Origin: Adiantum capillus-veneris
Taxonomy: Eukaryota > Streptophyta > Polypodiopsida > Polypodiales > Pteridaceae
Reading direction: 5' to 3'
Length of the DNA stretch: 64,000 nt
Assembly: GCA_014529385.2 (NCBI GenBank)
Contig: CM043962.1
Location: 49,692,098-49,756,097 of the forward strand
Shown: in pieces, positions 34,983 to 46,077 of the stretch
Layout: every line of letters starts with the position of its first letter
Numbering within the stretch: the first letter of the stretch is position 1
Notes under the pieces: generated by a model
What the model was told of the DNA's origin: nothing
Database searches by the model: none
What the model saw: only the letters and a program-made list of their open reading frames with translations
Position numbers and translations under genes: made by a program

Positions 34983-35435
34983 GTGGCGGCTGCAATGGTT
35001 GTGAGGATTCTTGGAAGTCAGAGGTTGAGCGATAGAAAGTGATGGAGACTTCACAACGTCAATCACATCCATATTTTACAAGGTTGGCAATGAGGCAAAG
35101 GTGTCGGGGCTGTAAGAAGATAATGACCAACATGAAGAGGGGCATGAAGGTGGTGAATAAAGTAGGATGCAGTCTGATAGTTCTGATCATGAGTCGGAGC
35201 CGAGAGCGGATGATTTTAAGGATATAGTGCATCATGGAGGGATATTTAATGACCCTGAGGATGGCAGGGAAGTAGTACCATGGTTGGTGGAAGGAGTTGT
35301 ATTGCAACAAGTAATTTTGGCTAGGAAAAGATTGGAGTTTGACCCTTGGGCATCAGAAGAGGTGCACCAACTCAACACTTAACCTCATCATCATCATCCT
35401 CATTAGGGCATTTATCTCCAAATACGCTAAGGAAT

Positions 35436-35720
35436 ATGGCGACAGTGGCTAGAGCGGATTTACACGTCAAACTTGGAACCTATTCTAGGAATTCTAAGCA
35501 AGATCGTGATTTCCATGTAGCTCAATTTGAGACAAAGTGGCAGGCCAGAGGATTTGATGGAGTATATGATGCGCAAGCCAAGATGCGGCAATTCCAAGTG
35601 ACACTTGAGGGAAAAGCCATGCAGTGGTTGAGTAATTTAATGTGGGCCATTTTGCGGATTATGTAGCATTAAGAAATGCATTTTTGAACAGGTTTCGAAA
35701 AGAAAAGACTCTGAGATGAT
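35436..35720 (+). pseudogene. Gag N-terminal half (element 4)
   Basis: The frame from about 35346 to 35666 encodes MATVARADLHVKLGTYSRN, HVAQFETKWQARG, AKMRQFQVTLEGKAMQWLSN, the pattern of a retrotransposon gag capsid start. A small indel near 35650-35720 moves the reading frame before the next segment. Confidence 0.75.
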
Positions 35721-36374
35721 GTGCTAACTAAGATCAAGGATATCAAGCAGAAAAGGATGTTTGTAGAGGATTATACTCAAAAATTTAACAAGCATTTGAA
35801 CAGGCTTACAATTGCAGAAAGGCCTATGGATAAAATCTTGGCAGGATACTATATGAAGGGCCTAAGGAAGGAATTGCAGAATGCAATAGTAGGTGTGGAT
35901 GTCGGGGCTAGTTTGAATGCTTTGGTGGAAACTACAACAAGAGAAGAAAAGAGGTTCGGAGTGTCAAATACAAGGAAGAGTTCTAAGAAGAAGAAGAAGA
36001 AAAGGAAGGGAAAGAAGAAGAAGAGGTGTGTAGATGATAGTAGTGATGACGATTTAGATTCCGATTCAAAAACCGATTCAACTTTTGATTCAAAAGTAAG
36101 TAGTAATTCAGAAACAGATTCAGATTCAGATTTTGGTTCAGATAAGGAGGACAAGAAGAAGAAGCACAAGAAGAAATCTAAAGAGAAGTCAAAGGGAGAA
36201 TCGGTGGAGAAGCTGGTGGAGAAGAAGTTGAAGAAAATAGAGGTCAAGCATGAGGCACCTACTAAGAAGGATCATTGTGATATTTGTGACAAGGATGGTC
36301 ATTTAGAAACTAGTTGTTGGTATAATCAAAACTTCAGGGAACCAATCCTAGAAAGGGTTCAACAAAAGATTTAG
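35721..36374 (+). CDS. Gag C-terminal half with zinc knuckle (element 4)
   Basis: 217 codons. Residues 1-70 finish the capsid region (MFVEDYTQKFNKHLNRL, YYMKGLRKELQNAIVG). Residues 88-185 are an extreme low-complexity tail, Lys-rich blocks alternating with Asp/Ser-rich blocks. A CCHC knuckle, CDICDKDGHLETSCW, follows at about 190-205. The long K/D/S tail is unusual for a gag and could bind nucleic acid or act as a disordered linker. Confidence 0.8.
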   Translation: MLTKIKDIKQKRMFVEDYTQKFNKHLNRLTIAERPMDKILAGYYMKGLRKELQNAIVGVDVGASLNALVETTTREEKRFGVSNTRKSSKKKKKKRKGKKKKRCVDDSSDDDLDSDSKTDSTFDSKVSSNSETDSDSDFGSDKEDKKKKHKKKSKEKSKGESVEKLVEKKLKKIEVKHEAPTKKDHCDICDKDGHLETSCWYNQNFREPILERVQQKI

Positions 36375-37229
36375 ATCTAGCACAAGCAAGCGGAGTTTCT
36401 GGAGGCTGCAGGACAACCAAAGATTTTAACAATCCGGCTTGGCAGAATCAGCAATAGCAATTTAGCAATAAAGCTTGGCAAAATCGACAACAACAAATTT
36501 CTGGATGGAGACCACCTTTTAATCAAAATACGCCATTTAGAGGGAATTTTAATCAAGGATTCTGACCAAGATTTGGCGGTTTTCAGAGTGCTTAACCATG
36601 GGGTGATAATTGGAATCAGCACCAATGTTGGCAACAACAATAGGGGTGGCAACAACCACCACGGAATTGGAATCATCCAAATTGGAATCAGCAAGGATGG
36701 AGTCCACAAGGTTGGAATCAGCAAAAACCAACTGCACAATTACCACAATTACATGCACCACCTGTACAGCAGGGTGAGGTAAAGGAAGCACCTCAAAGCT
36801 ATTTTGATTGATGTTGAAATTCCAGAGGATCAGGGGACAAATCACGTTTCAGCAGATTGTTTGGTAGAATGTGACTGTTCACAATGTAAGTTGAAAGAGC
36901 CAAGGATATTTCCAGTCACGCGCTCTAAAGCAAAGTTAAAACCACCTTTGGATTGGGAAGAGTAGAAAGAAGTGAGGGATGAAGCGGCTGAGGAAGTTGG
37001 AAAGTCAGGGGAAGATGGCATGGGTTCTTGGCGGAAGCAAAAGCAGTTGAAAAATATTGAAAGCACCGAATTGACAGTTGGAGCACTGTTTGAGGAATTA
37101 TTGAATACTCCTATGTATTTTACATTAGATTAGTTTCTTTCATTAGTTCCAATTTTTAGGGATATATTTTATTCGGTCAAAAGGATGACAAATTTTTAGA
37201 AATTTAGAAGGCATTAAAAGAAAATGTGG
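36375..37229 (+). other. Decayed linker between gag and protease (element 4)
   Basis: Q/N/W-rich coding with many stops in the plus frames (repeated 'aatcagcaa', 'ttggaat' strings near 36420-36750). Minus-strand frames here are shadows. This looks like a decayed Asn/Gln-rich gag-pol linker. Confidence 0.5.
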
Positions 37230-37557
37230 GAAGTTATTAGATAAGTCCTAAGGATGTTGATTTCACTGTACCAATTGTTAAGCTTGAGTTTGGTGGGCAT
37301 ACATTTTCGGATGTTTTGTTGGATGGAGGATCTGGAGTGAATATTTTGTTCGAAGCTGAATTTTTGAAGATGGTAGATATGAAGTTGGAACCAACACCAT
37401 TCCAGGTGAGGATGGCAGATTAGCAAAGAGTGCAGCCAATTGGGACGCTCAAAAGAAAAAATCTTGAATTGCATGGACTGTCATTTCAAGCAAACTTTGT
37501 GGTTTTGAGGATGCAAAATGCAAATAATGCATATCCTTTGCTGTGCAATCAAGCTTG
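37230..37557 (+). pseudogene. Retropepsin domain (element 4)
   Basis: On the plus strand it reads VDFTVPIVKLEFGGHTFSD, then VLLDGGSGVNILFEAEFLK with the D-G-G-S form of the active site used by many plant gypsy elements, then PFQVRMAD, a stop, and HGLSFQANFVVLRMQNANN AYPLL. It ends abruptly at about 37557 where pol should continue, so the element is truncated there. Confidence 0.8.
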
Positions 37558-38817
37558 AGCTCTTTTTTTATTTGTGCAGATTTAGATTCCTCTTGTACAC
37601 GCTTGTCTCCATATTACATTGTTCATAAAGGATATGGAAAGGTAGCATTCTTGCATGGACCTGCGCCTCCATCTTATTATAAGGAAGAGCAAAATCCATG
37701 TTCGTGTGATAGATGTTGAGGCATACATCGAAGGGGCCCACAATGTCAGTGTCATTTAGATGAGTCAAAATGGGATGTTCATGCTCATGCACCAATGCCA
37801 ACACACCAAGATTAGTCTATTACTAGATTTCTTTATTCATAACTCTATTGTTTTTTATTTTTATGCTTTGGTATGAAAATAATACAAATAACATTTCACA
37901 TGTAGGAACATGCTTTCCTAGATGATAATGAGGAAGCCACACACAATCAAGAGGGCCATAATTCTTGCACATGGCTTGGCCCAGCAATCAATAAATTTCC
38001 AATGCCTAATGGCTTTGAGAGCAAGTCGTCTCGCAATGTTGAGTTTCCTGCTCATCTATAATCTCCGATTTAGACGTACAAAAGGAGGCACTATTATGGA
38101 CAATGGGATGGACGATTTCTTTCTAGAGATGGAGAAGTTTTTTCCTATATATTGGGTGCGCATTATATGATAGCTCCTTTAAGTATCCTAGACAAAGGAT
38201 ATGATTTATTCATTGCATAAGATCTACAGGTTTCACAAAATCTAGACGTTCCCCTTATGTGCTTTTGGGGACCATCTATCAATGGGGTCCATGACATCAC
38301 CTGGTGCACTACATCCAAGGCATGAGCACTTATGGTTTGTGGCTCAATGCAACATTTCTTCTAGAGAGAGGCATTACTTACCATAAGGGCCGAAGATTTT
38401 ATATAGATGGTAGACCATATACACAAGGAAACATAGCAGGTCTAATTAATAATAGTCAAGAATGAAGCAAGAGCCAACTACCCATTCGTGGAAATGGCCA
38501 TAACCTAGGATATATGAGCGGAGATGCTCCAAAATGTATTCTTGTAAATGCAATTAAGGTCATTACATGTCAGTAATGAAAAATGTTAGTGAGCTATGGA
38601 TTTTGTAGGTGTCAAAGCGCACCCCCACCTTCAAACTAAAATTTAGATGGTTGTCAATAGCAAGGGACATCCTATGCGCCGTGAGCAAGCCACAATCTCC
38701 AAGCACACAATTACAAATTGAAAAGCTCAACATAGATGATCAGTGTGTCACTCACCAACCTGTACCACTATTGATGAATGATCCTCATGTCCACAAAGAA
38801 GAAGAAGCATGAGTACG
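37558..38817. other. No supported gene
   Basis: Short frames on both strands (37568-37804, 37922-38170, 38609-38812) match nothing I recognise. No repeat relation to other parts of the window was seen. Confidence 0.45.
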
Positions 38818-38868
38818 CTACTCGATCACCTCATTCTTGTCGCCAACATTTCCATCAATGCTCAATTG

Positions 38869-39650
<782 letters not shown>

Positions 39651-40110
39651 CCTCATCTCTCTGTGCACCCTTTCCAATGTTCTGCCCCCAATTCTTATGT
39701 GAGAGGGTGGTGCAGGTCTATTTTCCTTGTCCTCATCATCAGACCCAACTGACTCATGTTGTAGCCACTCATTTTGAGATGGCCCTAGCTTCAACTATCC
39801 TTGGTGTCAATTGCCTCATAGATTATCCTGGTTAGCATCTCACCCCCCGCAATGTACTTGGGCGACTTCATTTGCAATTTGGTGACAAAATCATAGATGT
39901 AAGTTGGATGGTCGATCATTTGCCCATGTGGATATGTCAATGCCTAGGCAAAGGTTGTAGTTGCGGCTCCATGAGGTGTTGTATACCTTGTTGGTCTTTT
40001 ATTATAGCAGGACAAAACTTGTTAGTAGACTTGCATCAAGGTTACAACATTAAGGTTGGTAATGTGCTCAAACCTTGGTAGGGAGAAACTCTCTGTGTAG
40101 ACATTCAAAT

Positions 40111-40154
40111 CATTAGGAAGGGAATGGGGTCTAAGGTGGCCTCTTTATTTGCCA
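40111..40154 (+). repeat. Left terminal inverted repeat
   Basis: Begins CATTAGGAAGGGAATGGGGT and pairs with the reverse complement of 49727-49770 with 7 mismatches and no gaps. Similarity drops sharply outside (aaat versus gcca) and after the 44th base. Confidence 0.75.
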
Positions 40155-40879
40155 TGGGATTAAAAAGGAGATTATGGAAGGGGCAAATGGGTGGATGCCA
40201 TGTGGACTGAAATGGTGGGTATGGCAGGGCCTAAAAGTAAGTGGTCAAACTTATACTCTTTTATAAACTACAAAGAGAAAATCTCTTATAAATTAAAAAA
40301 ATTGAACTTTTCTCTAAATAGTTGAGTAAAAACCAATCCTTTCTCTCTCTAATGGCTGCCAATTTCTCCCCCCTCTCTCCTAAAACGGGTCCTCCCTCTC
40401 TCTCTCTCTAATGTACCATCTCTCACTTCTCTTCACTTCACCTTGTTTCTCTTTCCTTCCTTTCAGTTTTCCCTCCCAAAAGCTTTGCAGTAGAAGTTTG
40501 AACCTCCTTTCGCTCCTCAAGATTACTGCATTCTTGAGGGCTGCATTCTCCTCAGACTGAAGTTTTCCATTACTCCATGGGCTTCACTAAACACCTCTAG
40601 CTAAAGTTGAAGTCTACAGCATATCCTTCTGCTACATCGTCCCTCTTTCTTTTCCTCAATAGGTTTCTTGCATTAAGCTCTATAGAGAGGATCTACTTCC
40701 CTCTCAAGCTTTGCAGCATTTCTTCCACATTAAGACAACAAGCAGGTGGAACAGTATAGCAGTAAGTGGAATCCTTCACCATTGTGTACCATCAAGATTC
40801 CTGCTCTTTATACAACTGAGAAAATGGATGTGAAATGTCTAATCATAAGTGTTTGTGTGCAGGTTGTGCCACTATTTCC
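40155..40879. other. Left subterminal region, probable 5' untranslated region
   Basis: No gene. It contains CT-rich blocks (about 40340-40450) and a TATA-like 'cttttataaac' at 40259. The 40746-40879 part may be transcribed 5' leader; a possible acceptor ('gtttgtgtgcag') lies just before the likely ATG at 40880. Confidence 0.4.
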
Positions 40880-42142
40880 CATGGCATCGTCAGGTACTCG
40901 ACGAACTAGGAGTGTCATTGACTCCATTTCATGCAGCAATGTACAAGACGACAATGGATATTGGGTGACGATGGAGTTAAAACGAATGATGCGGGTGACA
41001 ATGCAACCTAGCTCAAGAGGTGCACACAAGGTCTCAAAGAGACACATGGCTTCTCAAGCACACCATTGGAAGGGAAGAATCATGGAGTTCAAGAAAACAC
41101 AAGACGGCAAGAGGCTTGCGAAGGTGTAGCATGTGTATGTTGCTTCACAATTGAAGCTAGAGACAGTAGTGGCTCCATCGAGGTTTCCTGCAAATTGTCA
41201 TTTTTACTCCTCTTACAAGTTTTTCGGTTATCTATTTAGTATTTCTAACTTGTGTGTTGCTTTTGATGACTGTAAGATTTCCATTGCTTTTTGTTCATGT
41301 TTACAAATGTTTTTCCATCCAATTTTGTAGAGTGGGAGCCAATAGAGTCCTTCACTGGAACTTTTGAGGCCATCCACTCTGAGCTTGGCAAATTGCTCTA
41401 TGTTGGTTGTCAGCCCTCTGAGCTTGCCTAACGTGACATTTTTTTTAATGATCATACTTATGTCACACCTAGGCGAAATGGATATGGTAATCTATCTTTG
41501 GTTCACTCACCAACCTTGGAGAGTTTGGAATGGCCTAAGCCAGACAGTGCCTTGATCACAACAACCAAAAGGAAAATTGAGGTGGATGTGCAAGCAGCAA
41601 TGAAGTGCACCTATGGTTCCCATAAAGCCATGGTAACATGGTTTATGTCTCTTCATGTGTTTGTGTTTATATTTCAACTTTAGAGTGTTCACATGACACC
41701 AACAATGTGGAATTGCAAAGGGGGAAGTGCGATCAACGGGTTTCTTGCAGCTGGATGGAAAACTAAGGTGATCAAGTGATGTGTAGTTGCTGACAAGGTG
41801 GTGTTCAGATACCATATTGCAAAACAAAGCTTGTCGATGATCTTTCCCTATAGAAGATGAAAGTTGACGATGGGAGAATGGGAGCCACTAGACTCTGAGG
41901 TTGCTGCTAGAGAATCAATTGACCTGCAAATACATCTCCACAAAGATGCAGTGCACCACATTACAGTGAACAATGAATGGCATCTTAGTCACCTTCGCAA
42001 GTATCTTAATCTCAGATATACCTTGCCCAAACAATATCTCTTTGTAATCAATGAAAAGATTGTTCGCTCCAGGAAAGAGAAGAGCGTTCTGTGTGAGAAC
42101 ATTCCTTTTTCGCGATGTATTTTTATAAAAGCTTGTAACTGA
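40880..42142 (+). pseudogene. Unrecognised multi-exon gene 1 of the transposon
   Basis: I do not recognise the protein. The likely start is ATG 40880 (MASSGTRRTR). Exon 1 runs to 41226 with one in-frame TAG at 41127-41129. Exon 2 is 41331-41632, with one stop at about 41429, and exon 3 starts at 41684. The introns (41227-41330 and 41633-41683) have GT...TTTTGTAG and GTAACATG...CAACTTTAG borders and keep frame. Exon 3 carries two further stops and ends 42142. Two related segments start EWEPIES and EWEPLDS, in exon 2 and exon 3. The C-terminal ~60 residues (ITVNNEWHLSHLRKYLNL...YLFVINEKIV) look like a small alternating beta/alpha domain, possibly ubiquitin-like, which is only a guess. Confidence 0.45.
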
Positions 42143-42455
42143 CATGGATTTTGTCCACATTAATACATACGGTGTTTTGAATCTCGTTTCTGTGCATACT
42201 TGTTTATTCTCAGCTTGTTCAAGTTTTCGATTGAAACGTGCAATTTATTTGTTGTGGAGCACAAATGTTTTCAATGTTGGTGTTTTTCAATGCTTTGTCG
42301 TGTGATTTTGTTCAAAATAAAAGTTTTAAGTTATTTTGACATTAATTTAAGTGACTTTGGGTATATAAGTGACTTTCTAGTTTTTAAACTTCATTTCTCA
42401 CATTCACAAAACTCTAGCTCTAACCTCTCTTTGCATCTTCTTCGTGAACGAACCC

Positions 42456-43959
42456 ATGGCAACGTCTACTAATGCACTTCTCACAGATTTAGAAAGGGTA
42501 GGACTTGCAGATTGAGCACATGAACTACTTAGTGTCTTCGAGGGGACAATTGACATGCAGGCCACTGCCAACCTTCATGCAGAGGCATTCAAAAGATTTC
42601 TTGACTACTTGGTGCAGCACATGGAGGAATATGCCATAATCTTTGAGGGATCCGACACGGTATGGTTGCCAGTGGATTTCTTGAAGCATCTCTATGCACC
42701 TGACAAAAACTTCCTGTTTCGCTTGTTGAGGTTTATTAAAGGCCTCATGGAACGGGACTTCAAGACAGAGGATGAGGATGATCTCATGGATTTGGGCATG
42801 GGGTGCATAGGCACCCAATTTATTTCATGGGACATGGTTCTAACATTACTTGTGCTTGAGGGCATGGACAAGGGAAAATCAAAGGAAAAGGTCAACCAAA
42901 GACCTCCTGTGACCATTGTGGAGGAATCAAATGAAGTTATCGAAGAGATAGATGAGTAGGCCGAAGCATCTATGGCACTCGTACTCATGCAAGATCCCAA
43001 CACCACTGAGGAGGAAGATCGAATGATAGAGGGAGATGAGGTGTTGGAAGAGATCCCGGACCTCCAAATTCTCACTTTGCATCCAGTGGTGGTGGATGAT
43101 CTTCAGTTTCTGTTCCTTGATGACATTGCCAAAACGTTAGGACTCAGAGAAGATGAGTCACTTGCAGTGCTTGCTATCTATGCGGGCCTGAAGGATCCCA
43201 GTGGGAAGGAAGAGAAAGTCAATTTTCAAACTGATTTCGAAGACCAAGATCTCTCAACAAGCCTCTCCTTCTTCCCTAGTGAAAACGAACAACAGTTGGT
43301 GCAAGTAGTAGCAAGTACACTAGTATAAATAAAATCATGTGCCTCTTTCTATGAAAGCATATGAGAGAGCGCATTTCATCCACACAAACCACTGATTTCA
43401 ATTAGTAGAGATGATCGATCTAGCATCGATCTTACAAATAAAAATCTTGAAGAGAGGGATGAAAAAATTGAGGTAAATAAATTTAAACCTGGTAGAATTT
43501 CTAGTATTCCTTACCACAAGTGTTAATATCAATTAAAATGCTTTGCAGACAGCTTATCATGTTGATAAGTTTGCAATGCGTACTGGAGGCTCGTGCAACG
43601 TCTCCACCGGTAGAGATAGTTCTCTTTGCCACTACCTGAGCCATCTGGGGCCATCGATTCTTAGAGTTTCTCACACAGAGTTCTCCAAGAATGGTTCTGT
43701 AGAGCTGCTAAAGTGTAAAGCATTAAGCGGCATATTTGCTGAAGATTCTCTCACCTTAAGCGCTCATAAATGTATATTGGTGGATCGAGAGGCAACATTG
43801 TATGCCTTTCCAGGAAAACACCCAGGCTCCGTCCTCTCCCACTGCGCCTTGAGCCTAGGTCAAGGGTTGGCAAACCCAAAGGAAATTGTAAAATCCCTTG
43901 GTGTCAAGTCAGCCATTCGCCCATTACCCAAAGATGTAATTCGTAGAAACACCAATTGA
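42456..43959 (+). pseudogene. Unrecognised three-exon gene 2 of the transposon (~460 codons)
   Basis: Not recognised. ATG 42456 opens exon 1 (to 43322), open for 289 codons apart from TGA at 42513 and TAG at 42957. It is acidic (TEDEDDLMDLG, EESNEVIEEIDE, TTEEEDRMIEG) with a helical N-terminal part (EAFKRFLDYLVQHMEEYA). Candidate exon 2 is 43368-43472 and exon 3 is 43549-43959. The donors (GTATAA at 43323, GTAAAT at 43473) and acceptors (TGAGAG, TTTGCAG) all give phase-0 joins. Exon 3 is different in style: Cys/Ser/Gly-rich, with CNVSTGRDSSLCHYLSHLG and LSGIFAEDSLTLSAHKCILVD. AATAAA signals follow at 43980-43989. Two nonsense codons in an otherwise coherent gene suggest recent inactivation. 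Confidence 0.5.
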
Positions 43960-43979
43960 CCATGATGTAATATTCGAAT

Positions 43980-43989
43980 CAATAAAGAA
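43980..43989 (+). terminator. Polyadenylation signal of gene 2
   Basis: The string 'atcaataaagaataaatg' lies about 20-30 bases after the stop of gene 2 and holds two AATAAA-type signals. Confidence 0.5.
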
Positions 43990-44046
43990 TAAATGTTTTT
44001 GTCACCATTCAATACTTGTTTTTTTATTCATATTGTCCAATAATTT

Positions 44047-44493
44047 CCATTTTTGCCCGCCGAGGCACACACGTGCACGGAACCTCGAACATGCAGGTAC
44101 CGGGTGGCCAGGAGGAGCATCTCAGAGATAATTTTGCGAAACGGGGCGACGGGGGGGGGGGGGGGGGGCGTACGGGCTCAAGAAGGGCATGTGACGCATC
44201 GATGGCGTCGGGCGGGGTCGGAGGGTGCAAAAAAAGCTCCTCTGCACCACAGTGCGCAGGGAGCAATTCTGCCAGTGGTGGAATTGCTCCCTGCGCGCCG
44301 TGGCACACAAGGGCTTTTTTTGCACCCTCTGACTCGGCCCGGTGCCGCCGATGCGTCACATGCCCTTCTTGAGCCCGTACGTCCCCCTCGTCACCCCGTT
44401 TCACAAAATTATCTCCGAGACGCCCCTCCCGGCCACCCGGTGCCTACATATTCGAGGTTCTGTGCACGTGTGTTCCTCAGTTGGCTAAAATGG
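44047..44493. repeat. ~447-bp near-palindrome (foldback) between convergent genes
   Basis: Two ~210-bp arms pair with each other at roughly 85-90% identity. Landmarks in both arms are 'cacacgtgcac', 'accgggtggcc', 'gagataatttt', 'cgtacgggctcaagaaggg', 'catgtgacgcatcg', 'gggtgcaaaaaaag' and 'gcgcagggagcaatt'. The centre is near 44271-44276 (ctgccagtgg). A run of about 19 Gs at 44149-44167 sits in the left arm. All frames in this interval on both strands are by-products. It may be a nested MITE or part of the host transposon. Confidence 0.88.
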
Positions 44494-44685
44494 AGCCATG
44501 GTGGTTAACTTTAATTAAACATATCCAACAATTCAAATACATATAAAAACAATGTACAAATTAAAATTGAACAATTGCTTGGAATGGTAGAAATTCGCCA
44601 GTTGATATTACAGAGAAAGATTACAAATCTCATGAAGAGAGAGTACATGGGATAAACTACATCTTATGAAGGCATCCTTCATTTC
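44494..44685. other. 3' flank of the H3-fold gene
   Basis: Short AT-rich spacer between the palindrome and the stop of the H3-fold gene. On the minus strand it would be the 3' untranslated region. Confidence 0.4.
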
Positions 44686-45408
44686 TTAATTTAGTGCTAA
44701 GGCTAAATCCGTATTTTTTAAAGTTACACGCTTTGCATGCGCTATATAGGAGACGCCATCTTGAAAAAGCTGCACCAAAATGTCTTCAGCGGCATCCTGT
44801 AAGGCCAGTAAAGCTGCACGTTGTATTCTTGTAACGGAATCATTGTATTCATCTATCATCTCTCTCACCACCCGAGAGAAGGTCGCTTTGGGTATGATTG
44901 ACTCAGTGCTCTTTTGGTATTTCCTGATCTCACGCAAAGCCACTGTGCCTGGCCTCCATCTCTGCTTTTTCTGTGTTGTTGTTGGTGGTGGTGGAGCCGC
45001 CTGCCTAGACCATTGAGGAGGATCATCTTTGTATTTTTTCCTCCTCTCCTCTTGGGTTTGCTGCTCTTCTGGTGTCACCTTGTCCCTTTTTCTTTTTGCA
45101 CATTGCTTGGCTCTCTGAGGGATTTTTGAAGGCTTTGAGCTCCCAGACTTTGCTTGTTGGGTGGCTTGAGCTCTATCTTCTGACACCTTCTTCTCTGCCT
45201 CTGCTCGTGCTTGTAAGTTGGCCAAATGAGCTCTCTCGACCTCAGCTCTCTGCCTTTCCTCCTGCTCTCTCTGCTCTTCTTGTGCTACCAGGGCTTTCTT
45301 TTCAGCTGCCTCTTTCTTTTCCCTCTCCCTTTGTCTTTTCCTCTTCTTGGCCTCTTTTTCTTTAGATACTGGATCGCCTGGTATTACCTTGATTACTCTT
45401 TCTTTGAT
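44686..45408 (-). CDS. Histone H3-fold protein with long charged N-terminal region, carried by the transposon
   Basis: The frame is open for 240 codons and enters from an upstream exon or frame, since no ATG lies near its 5' end. The first ~120 residues are a K/E/R/Q-rich, probably coiled-coil, region (KEKEAKKRKRQRER, EEQREQEERQRAEVERA). A basic Pro-rich linker (QWSRQAAPPPPTTTQKKQR) follows. The last ~90 residues are an H3 histone fold. It has WRPGTVALREIRKYQKS (alpha-N), TFSRVVREM (alpha-1), RAALLALQDAAEDILVQLF (alpha-2) and HAKRVTLKNTDLALAL (alpha-3). It keeps most canonical H3 landmarks, but 'IIP' before alpha-1, 'QDAAED' and a one-residue-longer loop 1 recall CENH3. It stops about seven residues early and lacks the canonical N-tail (ARTKQ, ARKS). 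Role unknown; nucleosome or centromere association is inference. Confidence 0.8.
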   Translation of the reverse strand: MKERVIKVIPGDPVSKEKEAKKRKRQREREKKEAAEKKALVAQEEQREQEERQRAEVERAHLANLQARAEAEKKVSEDRAQATQQAKSGSSKPSKIPQRAKQCAKRKRDKVTPEEQQTQEERRKKYKDDPPQWSRQAAPPPPTTTQKKQRWRPGTVALREIRKYQKSTESIIPKATFSRVVREMIDEYNDSVTRIQRAALLALQDAAEDILVQLFQDGVSYIAHAKRVTLKNTDLALALN

Positions 45409-45903
45409 TCACGGTGGAAACTTTCGCGGTGTAGTATGTGGGGTGGCCTAAGCACCAGTGGTTGTGGCAGGAGGCGATGGCGGTGGGTTTTGAAGCGGAC
45501 TTAGATATACCTGTTTTGTTTCTTGTGTTGCTCTGCGAAGAGGTGAAATTGGTGGGGAATCTAGAAGAGGTGTGCGAGTGGCATGGGTTAAATCATCAAG
45601 ACCTCCAAATATGTGTCGCATGTTGCTTTGATCATCTGGATTTGATGGTTGGGGAGGCTCTTGGGTGTTTGGAGCAGGCTAGGACAATGGGTTATCCACT
45701 TGTGGTCGAGGATGTGGATTTGAAGCCGTGGATTCTGCATGGATTTCCGGCTGTGGATTTTCTGTGGTGTGAGTGGTTGTGGTGGTATTCTGCGTAGTGC
45801 CAACCTTCTCGTGTGAATCATCCATGTGGTGCAAGATGTGAGTGCGTGTGCGTTTGTGCTCGAGTAGATCTTCTAGAATGTGCAAACAAGAAATGAACTT
45901 CAA
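45409..45903 (-). pseudogene. Probable N-terminal part of the H3-fold gene
   Basis: Minus-strand frames here encode Thr/Pro/His-rich, low-complexity sequence (TTQNTTTTTHTTEN; PPHTTPRKFPP immediately upstream of the open H3 frame across one TGA). One frame begins MKFISCLHILEDLLEHKR at 45903. The pieces lie in different frames, so either introns or frameshifts separate them from the H3-fold exon. I cannot choose a single model. Confidence 0.4.
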
Positions 45904-46077
45904 GTTTGAGTTTTGACTTATGTAGCACTAATTTTTTTAAAAAAACTTAAAAACTCAATAATACCATTAAAAATCCAAAATTGTCGAAATTTGTTACATG
46001 AAACCACTGATTGGGCATCAACAAATCACGTGGCATTACAATGTAAGCTTAATATGGGAATGGTTAGTGTCAGAAAT

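Larger units (their letters stand above)
34983..37560 (+). mobile_element. Gag-protease remnant of a further Ty3/gypsy element (element 4)
   Basis: Plus-strand gag pieces (35039-36374) and a protease segment (about 37230-37557) lie just right of the Tat element, which may have inserted into it. There is no RT, RNase H or integrase. No LTR could be recognised. Confidence 0.75.

Noticed and set aside
44016-44508. Four GC-rich frames of 67-151 codons on both strands
   Set aside because: They mirror each other because the region is a palindrome; low stop density is due to high GC content.
44686-45408. Ordinary host histone H3 gene or processed pseudogene
   Set aside because: The core is too divergent, the canonical H3 tail is absent, and it sits inside a TIR-bounded element on the same strand as the transposase-like gene. 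A phylogeny could still overturn this.
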